This document shows, piece after piece, positions 36,725 through 47,455 of a DNA stretch of 64,000 nt; within the stretch, counting starts at the first letter, position 1; each line of letters opens with the position of its first letter. Origin of the DNA: Phytoseiulus persimilis (Eukaryota > Arthropoda > Arachnida > Mesostigmata > Phytoseiidae); contig CM075102.1 in NCBI GenBank assembly GCA_037576195.1, positions 38,002,745 through 38,066,744 of the forward strand, in the 5' to 3' direction. A program made the translations under genes and the position numbers. Under the pieces are notes generated by a model. That model was not told the DNA's origin and searched no databases. It saw only the letters and a program-made list of their open reading frames with translations.

Positions 36725-39700
36725 CTTTCGAAGCTGTACATTCTAGGCAGATGAAACCCCAGACGTCAGAAGAAAATGATATTCAAGTCAAGTATCGGTT
36801 GCGCCAGTGGGGGAACAGAGCTGTCAGTCCGAACGAATAAACGTCTCCGTTGTCCAAGTCGAGCGATGCCGATACGATCGCTCCACAACAATACGACTTA
36901 TGAGAGGACTGTTCGAATCGTTCGATCCCACTTGTGTCCGCTCGCCAAGTTCACCTGGAGCGAAGAATGCGTCATGCGTCGAGGCCCTCAGTTCTAAATG
37001 GGTATTCCATAGTGTCGTTCACCTTCTCTCGTTTACGCTGGGGGGCGAACTACGCCGGGGGCTTCCGAAAATTTCACATTGCTCGGAGACAATCAAAGTT
37101 GCCGCTAACCAAATCCATTCCGACAATCTACTTGACCCGTCAACTAGAAGACATAATACCATTCAGACGTTGTCATTGAACAGCTAAACGTCACGAAGTC
37201 ATTCGAAGCAAGCTTTATTGCCATGTGGTTCCAAGTGAATTGATCGATAGGGAGCGCTCTTGACGCGTTGGCGATACAAAACAACAAGATTGTGTGGTTT
37301 GAGGAAGGCTATCAGGCAGATTGATAGCACTTGCCATGAGAATCTATATGTGAAGAATCCCGCTTGATGCGAGATCCTTCCCCTTACCTGTCCGTAATAC
37401 CGGTCCAGTCTCTAGCTTCGCCAACCTGTACAAACTTTGACAGGGTGAATGATAGATTTTCAAATTTTCGCATTTCCTCGAATCCCGTCCATCCGAATTT
37501 CTCTCGAGACCGTGAGGTCGCTTGTGTCGCACAAGGGTGACGACTGCTGCAGAGGAACCAAAGGAAGCAAGCATGCTGTTGGTCCGATCCCCGAAATCAG
37601 CTCGGCTCTCGGGATGTTTCATGTTACTCTCTTGGGAGAATCATCGCACGTTCGATACAGATTCTTTGGAAGCAAGCAGGAATACGAAGTATAGGATTCC
37701 GGCTGTCCGAACGAACGGAATATCCTCCGCTCGACTTGAGCTCTGATGCGCGCTTCGATGTGCAAGGGCTAACGGGGGACCCCCACCATGACGTATGCGC
37801 GTGCATCGGAACAGCAGCGACATCGGTGTGGTTTTGATTCAAAAGCGGGTCTGTCCGTCGAGGAGTATGTTCAACGGCGCCCACTTCCCTCAAGAATGTG
37901 GAAACTCGCTTATCCCCTGAAATGGGATGGATTATCCGTCGATGAAGGCTAGAAGATCCCCTTCTACCAAATCTTCACCTCTCAACGATCAACGGGCTCC
38001 CCCGTCACTCCTTCCTTCATCATAGCATTGCACGAATCGATTCGGAGGAATATTGATCAGCATTGATGTCTCGCTTTCCATGTCGGACGGAGAGCGCCGA
38101 GGACTTCCACAACTCGAGTTTGTTGAACAAACGAGCGAATGAAATCTGATGGTGTCTCCTTCACTTGCGCACAAACGAAGAGAATTCAATGCGATGAGAC
38201 ACTCGGAATGCTTAATTTCAACCATGGTATCATGGTACAACCAGGGCTATTTGTCTTGATTCTAAATAGAGTCGAACTACGCCTTTCGGAATCCAACTCC
38301 AAACATGACCTACATTCCGCTATTAACAAAGTTTGTGTATCAACGACCCTCGTCGAGGAACCTACCCCTAAGATTTCAAATATCTTTTCTTTTATTACGA
38401 CAACGCGTAGAGGGATCTGACGCGCGGTTGTCTCGAGGCAACAGGAGGGAAACCCTTGTAGCTGCTGCGTCGGGAATTCCAATTGCTCCCAGCGAATGGC
38501 AAAGCTCAAGCTCTGACTTGGAATCGGACAGAATGAGTGTCACGAGGAAAACACCTGGGGAGCGAAGTGAAGCGAACACTGAAATGGGAGGAGGTATGAG
38601 CAATCATCTCTTGACGGGGAGCGCTTCAGTTTTAACTCCGTAGATGCTCAAATAAGGGAGCGGTATTGTTTTCTAGATCACTCGTGATCCGTTTGTGAGC
38701 TACACGCCTTCAGCGGTCCATCGTCATCCCAGCCATTCGTAAGGCTTGCGACATTCGAGATAATTGACACACATCGGAATTATGTCACGTTCAAACCGAT
38801 GCGAAGTCCAGATATAGATCCACTGACCGGCGTCAGCGTTAGAAACCTTCGATTTCACGACGTCGGATCGACGGATAAGTCGAAGCATAAGAATGCGCTT
38901 TCGATCTTTGCTGTTTTGACCCACGGTTATCCTCGAGTATATGTGCCGTTTCCGTTCTGCCAATCGCGCCTTCCCGAGTGCCGGTCATGTGATTGGCCTC
39001 TTGGGATGGGTTTTTATGGTTCTGATTTTCAACTGACCCATGGTGGCGCTCTTCATCATGAATGTAAAACCTCCCACCTAACTTTAGTGCAGAACCACTG
39101 AGCGCTTCAACATTCGTGGGACGTTCGAAAAAGAGTACTCGTCGTCTCGCCGTTGTTCGAATGCGTTCCTGATCATCCGATGCCTCCACATTTTACCAAG
39201 CCAGAACCGATGTCCACAACCATCAAGGCCTAACCAACGAGCCGCAGAACCCGATTCGGGTGCTCGGAATGGCTGCCGTGCCCTGCCATTCGGTCGCTCC
39301 CACACCCCTGAGTCCGTGAAGCGCGCGACAGCGTCAACGGATGACCGGTCGAATGAATAAACGAAAAACACGTTCAAGCACCGTTGATAGAGTTTCGGGA
39401 AACGCTACACCAGCGGTGATTCCGTTCATCTTGACTCCAATGTTGACCATGTGTTGATGCAGATTTCCGCGGGCTTTTCTTGACTTCGCAATTCATTTCA
39501 CGCTGAAAATCGCCAAAAGGTGCTCTATAAAGAAATTCGCGAGCGACAAGTTCAGATTGAGTACTGTTGTCGAACGAATTTCGCCATAGGTTAACCAAAC
39601 AGGTCTTAAAAGTTCGCGGAAAGCTTGCGCCGTTCCGAGAAGTGCATCTCATTTTTAAGCTCCTGGGAGGTAGAGCATCGGAGCAAGCTCACGAAATCCC

Positions 39701-40427
39701 TCCGAAAAAAACCTAAAAAAACACCCCGTTCGCATGGAGTCTCGGCACTGTTTGTTCACGCGTGATGCGCGTCGCCCGACGAAGTTTTCACCTAGTTACA
39801 CTGTCACAGTGTGGCTTCCATGTTTCACCTTTCTGCTCAGCTCACTCGAATTCTCGACATGATTCAAAGGAATCACTCGCCAGTGTTCGCTATTGAACTG
39901 AATCCGCGCTCTTGAAATCTTCCGGCGAATCGACGTTGCCTCGGATTCCTTGTTGAACACTTGTGGTGACCACTTCGTACGGTTGCTCCAGAAAACTGTC
40001 ACGTTCAGTTGATGATTTCGGCGAAAGCGATACTTCACAAGAAATACAAAGTGGGCTTTTCACTCGAATCACACGGCTGGCTTTGTTCCGGGCGGAATTA
40101 CCTCGTCACCTAGTGCCGTGTTCTGACCCTGTGTTCTGGGATTTGCGCAAGAACTCATCCACAGAAAACCTCCGTCGCTTCGTGATAGAATTTCTCGGGA
40201 ATCTCAAGCCAAGGACGATCTTCCGTGAAGTTCCGTGAGCGTGCAAGGAACTAAACAAAGAAACACGTCGGTTCTTTCAACGCCGCCATCGTCAGCTTGC
40301 TCTAGCGATAATGCCGTCGCCGCGCTGAAGAAGCCGTTGCTGCCAGTGCAGACCGTCTTCCAGCTGATCGGCCGCTTCCGGAGCCATCGAAGATCACCGT
40401 TATGCAACGGCAAGAGGTGGATGACAG

Positions 40428-40820
40428 TCAGGGCCCACGGGCAGTAGGAAGGCCATCCGCCCAGCCGGCTAAGCCGTCATCCTTTCGACGAATACTGTTC
40501 AAAGGAACCTCGTATCCTTCCCCATGGAAAATAGCGGAACAATCGAGAACCGTTTGACTGATGGTTTCATTTAGCCGCCAGAGAGCGGTCTTCAAAAACG
40601 TTTCTTCATCAAGAGCCAGTGGATTCGGATGTGGATTTTGCGTGCCCCAGCATGCACAGGAGTTTCCGGGTCGTCCGAACCGCTCAATGCTAACTCCTGG
40701 AACTGCTGCAGCAGCACAAGCGTTGACCACATCATTATAACGCTTGGCGAATATGAAGATGTCAGTGGTAATCTGAAGTCTTGTAACTCTTACATTAGGG
40801 GCAGGAGACGATTTGGACAT
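40428..40820 (-). pseudogene. Possible mariner-like transposase relic
   Basis: A 130-codon frame from ATG contains NSCACWGTQNPH. The WGTENPH block, preceded by an Asn/Cys/Arg stretch, is a familiar signature of an abundant arthropod mariner-type transposase, where it follows the second catalytic acidic residue. The flanking residues here are not conserved, no terminal inverted repeats were recognised, and the C-terminal catalytic region is not seen. A degenerate fragment or a chance match. Confidence 0.25.
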
Positions 40821-43800
40821 GTTACGTCATTTTCATTTGGAAATATTTGGGTGAAAGATTCAGGCAGCTCGACGGAAGCTGAGCTCAGAGTTACAAACTC
40901 TACGTCGGATTCCATGGACAGCGCTACCAGCGATTCCAGGAGTTCCGAGGTGCAGCGTTGTATAACCGAGAGGGGCCGTTGATGAGGCGAGTCTCCTTTT
41001 GGGGGAGGGCGGATTGGAGATCATTTATTCATAAGCTCATGCAAGGGTGGGTGGAAGCGGTTCAACCACAGGGTATAAGCTCACGGATATTGAGAAGGAT
41101 CACAACGTGTTCCCGTATTGCAACAGTGAGTGAAGTGCAGAATGAGAACCAAACGAAAAATAGGAATCAAACAAAAATGAGGGACTTGGTTTGCAATTAG
41201 AAAATATCCGCTTCATAAACCCTCTAGAAATGCCACCGATTCCGAGAGGACTGGAGTCGTTCCCAGTCAGCCTTCCCCATGATATCTACTGCTCCGACGA
41301 GTTCAAGTGTTAACGAGAACCTCAGACATGTCACGACCGCGCGCGGCCATGTCGAAGATGATAGCCTCTTGTACCATTCCTTCCCCGGCTCCTTTTCCCT
41401 GTCTGAACTTCGGCAACGCCTCATTACATGCCGCATACCCTCGCTCGTTATCCAGCTTTCCCGAAGTGGAACGGTATGGCTTTTGACCGGGAAGAGGCTG
41501 GATCCATGCCGGCTGGTCGGCCGACCGGCTAGCTTGTTGCGCTCTTTCCGCGCTGCGGTAGTAACTCGTGTTTCAATGGAGGTACCGCAGGGTCTTTCTA
41601 TTATTGTTCCATTTTTTCCATTCCTCTCATCCGGCATCTTCTGGAAGTCTGGACTCCCGGCTCCAAGCAGGCATCCGGCTCCCGCGCCGATATTGTCTAC
41701 GGCATTTCTGTGAACGGCGATAATTCTTCCTCTTTGTGCGCCTTCGTCTGTCCGGTGCAGAAAATAGCCATGCGTGCGTGCTTCTATGTACACTGCGTGC
41801 TGAACGCGCACTGTATGTACGAGCAGTCTGCTGAGAAGAAGGGGCCACGGCTGTAATGATTTCGGCGGAACCGCGCGTGATATGTCCGCATCTCCGCAAA
41901 ACACTCCCCCACTCCTTGAGCATAGGCAGAATGGAACGACGAGCAAGAAGCGGATGGAGCAGCAAAAAAGTGATTCTTGCCGAGAACATTTTCAGCTGCT
42001 CGACTCCAATGGCGTCGCCGCTGTGATAATCTTCGCGGGGTCGGCGTGTGCTTAACCCTGCTCAACAACGGCAGAAGCAGCAACGGCTCCATCGTCATCA
42101 CTGTTGAACGCGACGAGAGAAGGGAGAGCACACAGAAGACACTGTGACGAACTGCCCGACCGACCGACCGCCCGCACAGCCGTCTTTCGGTCCCTCTGAC
42201 TGAGGACGATTTGCCCTGTTGACTATGAGAGGCCTTTTTGATGCCTCTGATACGTTTGACGAGGAAGTCATTCCGGAAAGCATCACTTACTGGAATCCCA
42301 TGGACCCGACTGAGTCCACGACCCCGTAAACACAAGAAGGAGCAAACAAACAACTAATTGGGAACGGAACAATAAAGAATTATGGCTCATCGTCAAAAGC
42401 CCGCGTACAATCCTCCAAGATGAGCGCTCAGTTGCAGGCATCATGCGAGCACGAAAATAACCCACATTCGATTAACGGTCGAGACGAACGTTTCAGAGGA
42501 CTTGTGGAGAACCATAACTGGGAAGAGCGGGCGAGCACGTTCATTGCGACGAGAGACGAAGGGATTGAAACTTATAGTCCACGAGGATTCAACAACCTAC
42601 AGCCAGTTGTAGCGGGTTATGCGCTGGAGGAAGCTCCTTGGAAATTATAGAATTTATGGAGAGCAAAGGTGGCGGTGACAGAAGTAAGGTGACGCATTCC
42701 GGTGAATTGAGTATATATCATATTCTCGTTGCTTCCCGTACGGTTCTCGCAATCTCGCGAAAGCCGAAATAGCTTTTCGGGAGAACAGTGGAGTTTGGTC
42801 GTACATCTCTGTGGTAGTCCCTCACTCTACAGAATCACTCTTCAGATGGTCGAACAATTGGCCGGAGCTTCCTCAGCAAAGGACCAACTGACCGCAGAGA
42901 AGCTTTTCAGGTACGTTCGTGAAGAACATTTGATGGTTGCGCCGTGAACGATCAGGAAGGGAGCATAGCCCTAACGAATGTACAATACACCCGAAACGGA
43001 TGAACGCTAACTTGGCTGAGCCGGAACCAACGCTACTATTACCACTAAGTATTGGTCAAAGCTTTCCCAAGACTGTAGACGTAATCAAGTTAGCAACCGA
43101 TGTGGCTCGGATTTGTGCGCGGAGCGGTGCACTTATATATGACAATCATCCCAATTATACAGCTGAGGTCGTGCATTGCACTCGTTGGTACTCCCCCGCA
43201 AGAAGTCAGGTCGAACGCGCGTCGTTGACGTGCGTGACCCCTGTGCAAATCCGCTTGGTTCATGCTCGCCGGTGGAACGTCTTCGCGGACGCTTCGATCT
43301 CTCCCTCAGCGAACAATCAGTTTTCGACGTTATATCGAAGCGGTTCGACTTCATCTTCACCTCCGCAACAGAAGAGCTGTGCTGATCCATTCTTCCTTCA
43401 GAAATTTTCGCATCGTCGGGCTCGCGAGTGGTACCGTGCAGCCTGGCCGTTTTTCTTCGGCACCCCGTTCAGAACAAGCCTCGACCGCAGCCTTTCGGAA
43501 CTATCGATTTCGGATGCTCGATGAACTCGTTTACGACTGACTGTCAAAACTCCTCATTCCCATGAAGTCATTCGAACCGAAAGCAGCAGTCGGAGAAAGT
43601 CAAGAGCGGATAGGCATGAGTCGACACTTGCAGAAGGCAGCGCGTTGTCTTACCATCAGCATCTTAGTACTTGAGTGATGTTCCTTCTTTCACAGCGGAA
43701 CGCGGTACGCGTCCCGGCAGAACCGGGCCGGGCGTATCGTTGAGTACCCGTATTGTTATTCCGCCGCTCCGCTCTTCTTTCTTCAGTGATGAACGAGAGT

Positions 43801-44792
43801 GATAGTGAGAGCGCGTTTGCTGCTTCTGATAGAGTGATGATTAGCGTGCGATGCGCTGTTAACCCACTTTCGGCTCGGTTCTGGCGTTTTCTTACGTTGA
43901 CTTAAGATGCGAAGGTGGCTGGATGTTGAACTGGAACATCTCTCTTCAGTTTAATAGAAAAGAAAACTTCGCGTTATTACTTTCGGGACAGATGTTCCCG
44001 CTCGGTTGTTGCCCTCGCCTCGAAAACCTGGAAAGAACGTTTAGAAAGAAGGGGTGCGAAGAAGTTGAAATTTGGACTATTGAGGTCTTTTCCCACTCTT
44101 GTTGAAGATTCTGGATACGCCGATTGCGATCCAAAGCGACACCTGCGGTACCGAGCGGTTCTCCCGACGAGTTGACAAAGCCGCCCGTCATAGTGGAACA
44201 TTTCGAGCTGATGTCGCTGCTTAAACTATCGTGGTCGTTGATGATGCTGTTAGGTTTGTCAGCGGATCTCGCCCGCGGCAGAAAAGGGGAAAAATGTGAT
44301 TCCTCCAGCAAGAAAATAACTTTAGCGACAAAGCAGGTTGACCGTGGTGCTATTCTGCGTTGAAAACTTCCAACAGAAACTTAAATAGCACCACTTAATG
44401 TGTATCAACAGAGTTCTAGGACTAACTTGGCCGAGGCATCTTCATTCCTCGACGAAAAAGAAAGAAAACCTCCGGTGCGAACCCCTCTTGCCAGTACGTT
44501 AGATACAACCCCCTCTTACCTTCGGTTCCACAAGTTTGTCTGTGAAAGGGCCGAGGTGGTTTGTCGTGCCCCTCTGCAGGATTGCAAGAAGAAATCATCG
44601 GAACATACCCCGGAATCCAACTGAATCGAGGAGCGAAGATGGCTCCCAAGAAATTCGGAACTCTGCGAGAAGTAGTGAGGTATGTTCATGCGGCATCTGA
44701 CGTGCTCGGAGGAGTAACTTGTCAGCCTTGGCAGCACGTATCGAAGCGATAAGCGATGAAAGATTTTCTTCGAAAACTAAAACTTTCTGCAC

Positions 44793-44798
44793 TTTATT
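44793..44798 (-). terminator. Putative poly(A) signal for the cadherin gene
   Basis: TTTATT on the + strand gives AATAAA on the - strand, about 495 bases after the cadherin stop codon. The implied 3' UTR is of ordinary length. No closer canonical hexamer was noticed between the stop and this site. Transcript ends are not visible from sequence alone. Confidence 0.4.
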
Positions 44799-45292
44799 CA
44801 CATCGATCTAGGTCTTTCGTTGTCATTTCCTTTCTTTCGATTACACACCTCGATCACATTTTCACTATTGTTCCGTCGTCGGCTTTTCCCTTAGAAAAAT
44901 AAATATTCTACACACGATTCCTCCGCTCCTCCGATCAACTTGAACACGTAGTGTGTTGATTCGGGGCTCTCACATGCAGCTCTCGTATATACACTGAATC
45001 TACATCCGTTCCCGCTAGGAGACCCGCGTGTCGATCTATTAATATTCGTACTGGATGATGTCCACATCGGGCGATTCTCACGCACTCATCTTCTCAGAAA
45101 CAGCTTCGAACAGCATCCTTTGTAATAACATTGTATGTACACCTCGTAGCACGAGATTGTAAAAAGTGTCATCCTTTCATTCGCTCCCGATTTCGAGTGA
45201 CAGTGAACATGGAGGAAAGGGTCGTTGTGTGCTGACACAATCTTTGGACATTCCGCTCTCTTCAGCTCACTGAGCTGTCTCATGTGATTGGA

Positions 45293-47455
45293 TCAGAAAT
45301 ACACCGTCACGTCCTTTGGGTTGTGTCTGACGTTCTGGTGATAGGGCGCAACGCTAACATCTGGATCTAGGGCAGTTTCATTGGCGAATTCGTCTTCCCA
45401 GCTCAGCTTCTTAACCCTCCTGGGTATCGAGCCCAGAGGCCACTGGATGCGACTCGAGTTCCCTGAAATCGGGAGTCGTGGTGTCCGTGAGTTCCCTGGC
45501 GGACGACTGACGAGGCGTTGGAAACCCTCGTGAGCAACCTCTTGCTCGCTGGTTGACCACGTGTCTTCTCGTTCGTTGGTGAACATCGGGTTCTCTACAC
45601 CTGGTGGCTTCTTGGTTCCGACCACCTTGTTGGGTTCGAGCGTCGGACGCGGAGGAGGGCCGCCGTTGAGTCCGTTGCCGTCGATAACGACAGGCAGATG
45701 ATTCCTGTACTTCTTGTTCTTCAATATGTAGAACACCATGGTGATTATGATAAGGACGAGGATCCCCAGAATGACTCCAAACGCCGCCGGGAGGATCAAC
45801 GCAGAGTTCCGGAAGAGGCCCGACGCTGCCGCGATTTCCGGAAGCCTAACGGTCACCAGGCTCGTCGATCTCCGCGGTGGAACCCCGTTATCGGTGGCAA
45901 CGACGATCATGTGCGAAGTCACGTTGACCTGATCAGCGTTTTTCAGTCGCACCTCGCCTCGGTCGTTGACGTAGAAAGCGTTCGAATTCGGGCCTTCAAG
46001 GGAGTAACTGATTTTGTCTTCCAAGTCTCCGTCTGTGCACTTCACTTTGCCAACGAGTTCTCCCGGCTTGGCGTTGTTGGGCATTATGAAAGTGTACTGC
46101 GGGAATTCGAAGACGGGATCGTTGTCGTTTGCGTTGAGGATTGTCACGTTGATTCGTGTCGAGTCTCGGTCCTTCCCATCGGTGACGAACGCTTTCAGGA
46201 TGTATTCACGACGCACCTCGTAGTCGATACTCTTCTGGAGGTAGATCTCGCCTTTGGCTCCCATCGAAAAGGTGGCGACATTGCGCTCGTCCTCAGCCAC
46301 CAGTTGGAATTTGAGATTGTTCTCTGTGGACTTGGTCGTCTGGAGCCGCAGGATCACCTGACCAGGAGGAGTTGACTCAACGAGGGGCACGACGTACTCA
46401 CGCTGGAAGAACTTGAGCTCGTGCGGGAGGAACTCTGACGACGCAACGGTCAGCGTGGTCAACGAAAACTTCTCCTCGTCATTCCGCTGCGTGGCTCTCA
46501 CGACGAGCACTATCGGCAGTTGGGTGTTCGCCGGGAGTTTCCGCGTGAGACTCACCTGGGCCGTGTAGGGGTCGATTGCGAAGTACGAATACTCGGCCCT
46601 GTTCGAGCTGAGGGAATATTTGACCGGCGCTCGGAGGCCCTCGTCGGGATCGATCGCTTGGATTTTCGCTGGCAGCACCTCCAGATTCTCTTTGATCTTG
46701 GGATCCGGGGGCAAATTCAACAGGTAGCGCTCGTGCAGGAAGCGTGGGTTCTGGTCGTCCGCGTCTACGACGTGGATTGTGAGATTCGTTCGAGAGACCA
46801 TCGGCGGATTGCCTTGGTCCTGAGCCCTAATGGTCACGTTGAACACCGGCGTCGTCTCGAAGTCCAATTTCTCCACCAGAGTCAGCGTGCCTTCGAGACT
46901 GTTCTCGAACGCCACGAATCTACTGAACTCCGAGCGTTCGACGAAGTACTCGACCGTCGAGTAGGTTCCCGGTTGATCGGCGTCAACCGCGCGTATCAAA
47001 CCCTGTGAGATGATGCTTCCGGGAACGGTGGCCTCCGACACGTTCAGCGTGTACGGAAGCCCCTGGAACTTGGGTGCGTTGTCGTTGACATCGGTGACAA
47101 TGACTCGAATTGGGATGGAAATGCTGAGGTCGTTCTGTGGGGCGCAGAGCGCTTCCGCAGTGAAATCCTTGAGTCCGTTCTCGCCCTCCTTGTCGAGTTT
47201 CTTCTGCAGGATGAGGCTTTTGTTCCTGAACGTAACGGCGTCGGTGTTCTCGACCGACAGCGTGATGTCCTTGCCGACTTCTCCGTAAACTTTCACCTCT
47301 CCGATCCCCGAGCCGATGGTCAGATCCTCGCTCACGGTGAACGTGACCGACGACGCTCCTGAAGCAAGATAACAGAAGTTATCCTTCTCCTGAGCGTGGC
47401 AGCCGACCGCTGCCGCGAGCAAGATCAGCCATAGGGGTTTTCGCTTGTTGATCAT
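45293..47455 (-). CDS. Single-pass cadherin with about five cadherin repeats, intronless
   Basis: Calcium-dependent adhesion protein of the plasma membrane, 720 residues in one exon. A signal peptide (about 1-21, cleavage near CHA/QE) is followed by cadherin repeats at about 28-128, 131-238, 240-348, 349-449 and 450-538. Linker motifs are DVNDNAPKF (122-130), DADDQNPRF (231-239) and NANDNDPVF (441-449). Repeat 3 lacks the DxNDN end motif. The membrane helix is about 552-577 and the tail about 578-720, with an ENPMF motif near 621 and C-terminus VTVYF, compatible with a class II PDZ ligand. Several NxS/T sequons lie in the ectodomain. The start codon has a favourable GCCATG context. The tail lacks any visible catenin-binding or kinase domain, so this is not a classical cadherin. 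It resembles small arthropod cadherin-87A/23-like proteins, but I cannot name the orthologue. Confidence 0.93.
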   Translation of the reverse strand: MINKRKPLWLILLAAAVGCHAQEKDNFCYLASGASSVTFTVSEDLTIGSGIGEVKVYGEVGKDITLSVENTDAVTFRNKSLILQKKLDKEGENGLKDFTAEALCAPQNDLSISIPIRVIVTDVNDNAPKFQGLPYTLNVSEATVPGSIISQGLIRAVDADQPGTYSTVEYFVERSEFSRFVAFENSLEGTLTLVEKLDFETTPVFNVTIRAQDQGNPPMVSRTNLTIHVVDADDQNPRFLHERYLLNLPPDPKIKENLEVLPAKIQAIDPDEGLRAPVKYSLSSNRAEYSYFAIDPYTAQVSLTRKLPANTQLPIVLVVRATQRNDEEKFSLTTLTVASSEFLPHELKFFQREYVVPLVESTPPGQVILRLQTTKSTENNLKFQLVAEDERNVATFSMGAKGEIYLQKSIDYEVRREYILKAFVTDGKDRDSTRINVTILNANDNDPVFEFPQYTFIMPNNAKPGELVGKVKCTDGDLEDKISYSLEGPNSNAFYVNDRGEVRLKNADQVNVTSHMIVVATDNGVPPRRSTSLVTVRLPEIAAASGLFRNSALILPAAFGVILGILVLIIITMVFYILKNKKYRNHLPVVIDGNGLNGGPPPRPTLEPNKVVGTKKPPGVENPMFTNEREDTWSTSEQEVAHEGFQRLVSRPPGNSRTPRLPISGNSSRIQWPLGSIPRRVKKLSWEDEFANETALDPDVSVAPYHQNVRHNPKDVTVYF

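Larger units (their letters stand above)
9247..44792. other. Long gene-poor interval
   Basis: About 35 kb with no gene I can name. Frames of 60-240 codons are scattered over all six frames, about as expected for chance at this base composition, and often overlap in three frames at once. It contains simple repeats, the candidate coding segment at 21295-21453 and several possible transposon relics listed separately. The start probably includes the mGluR 3' UTR, whose end I cannot place. Confidence 0.5.

Noticed and set aside
41224-41946. 240-codon - strand frame, the longest unassigned frame
   Set aside because: No recognisable motif. Other frames on both strands are open across the same bases, and the length is only slightly above the chance maximum for this composition.
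42937-43524. 195-codon + strand frame
   Set aside because: Three frames are open in parallel over part of it, and none shows a recognised domain.
45698-46375. 225-codon frame on the + strand opposite the cadherin
   Set aside because: Mirror of the cadherin coding strand (its codon bias keeps the antisense frame open). No domain and no independent start context.
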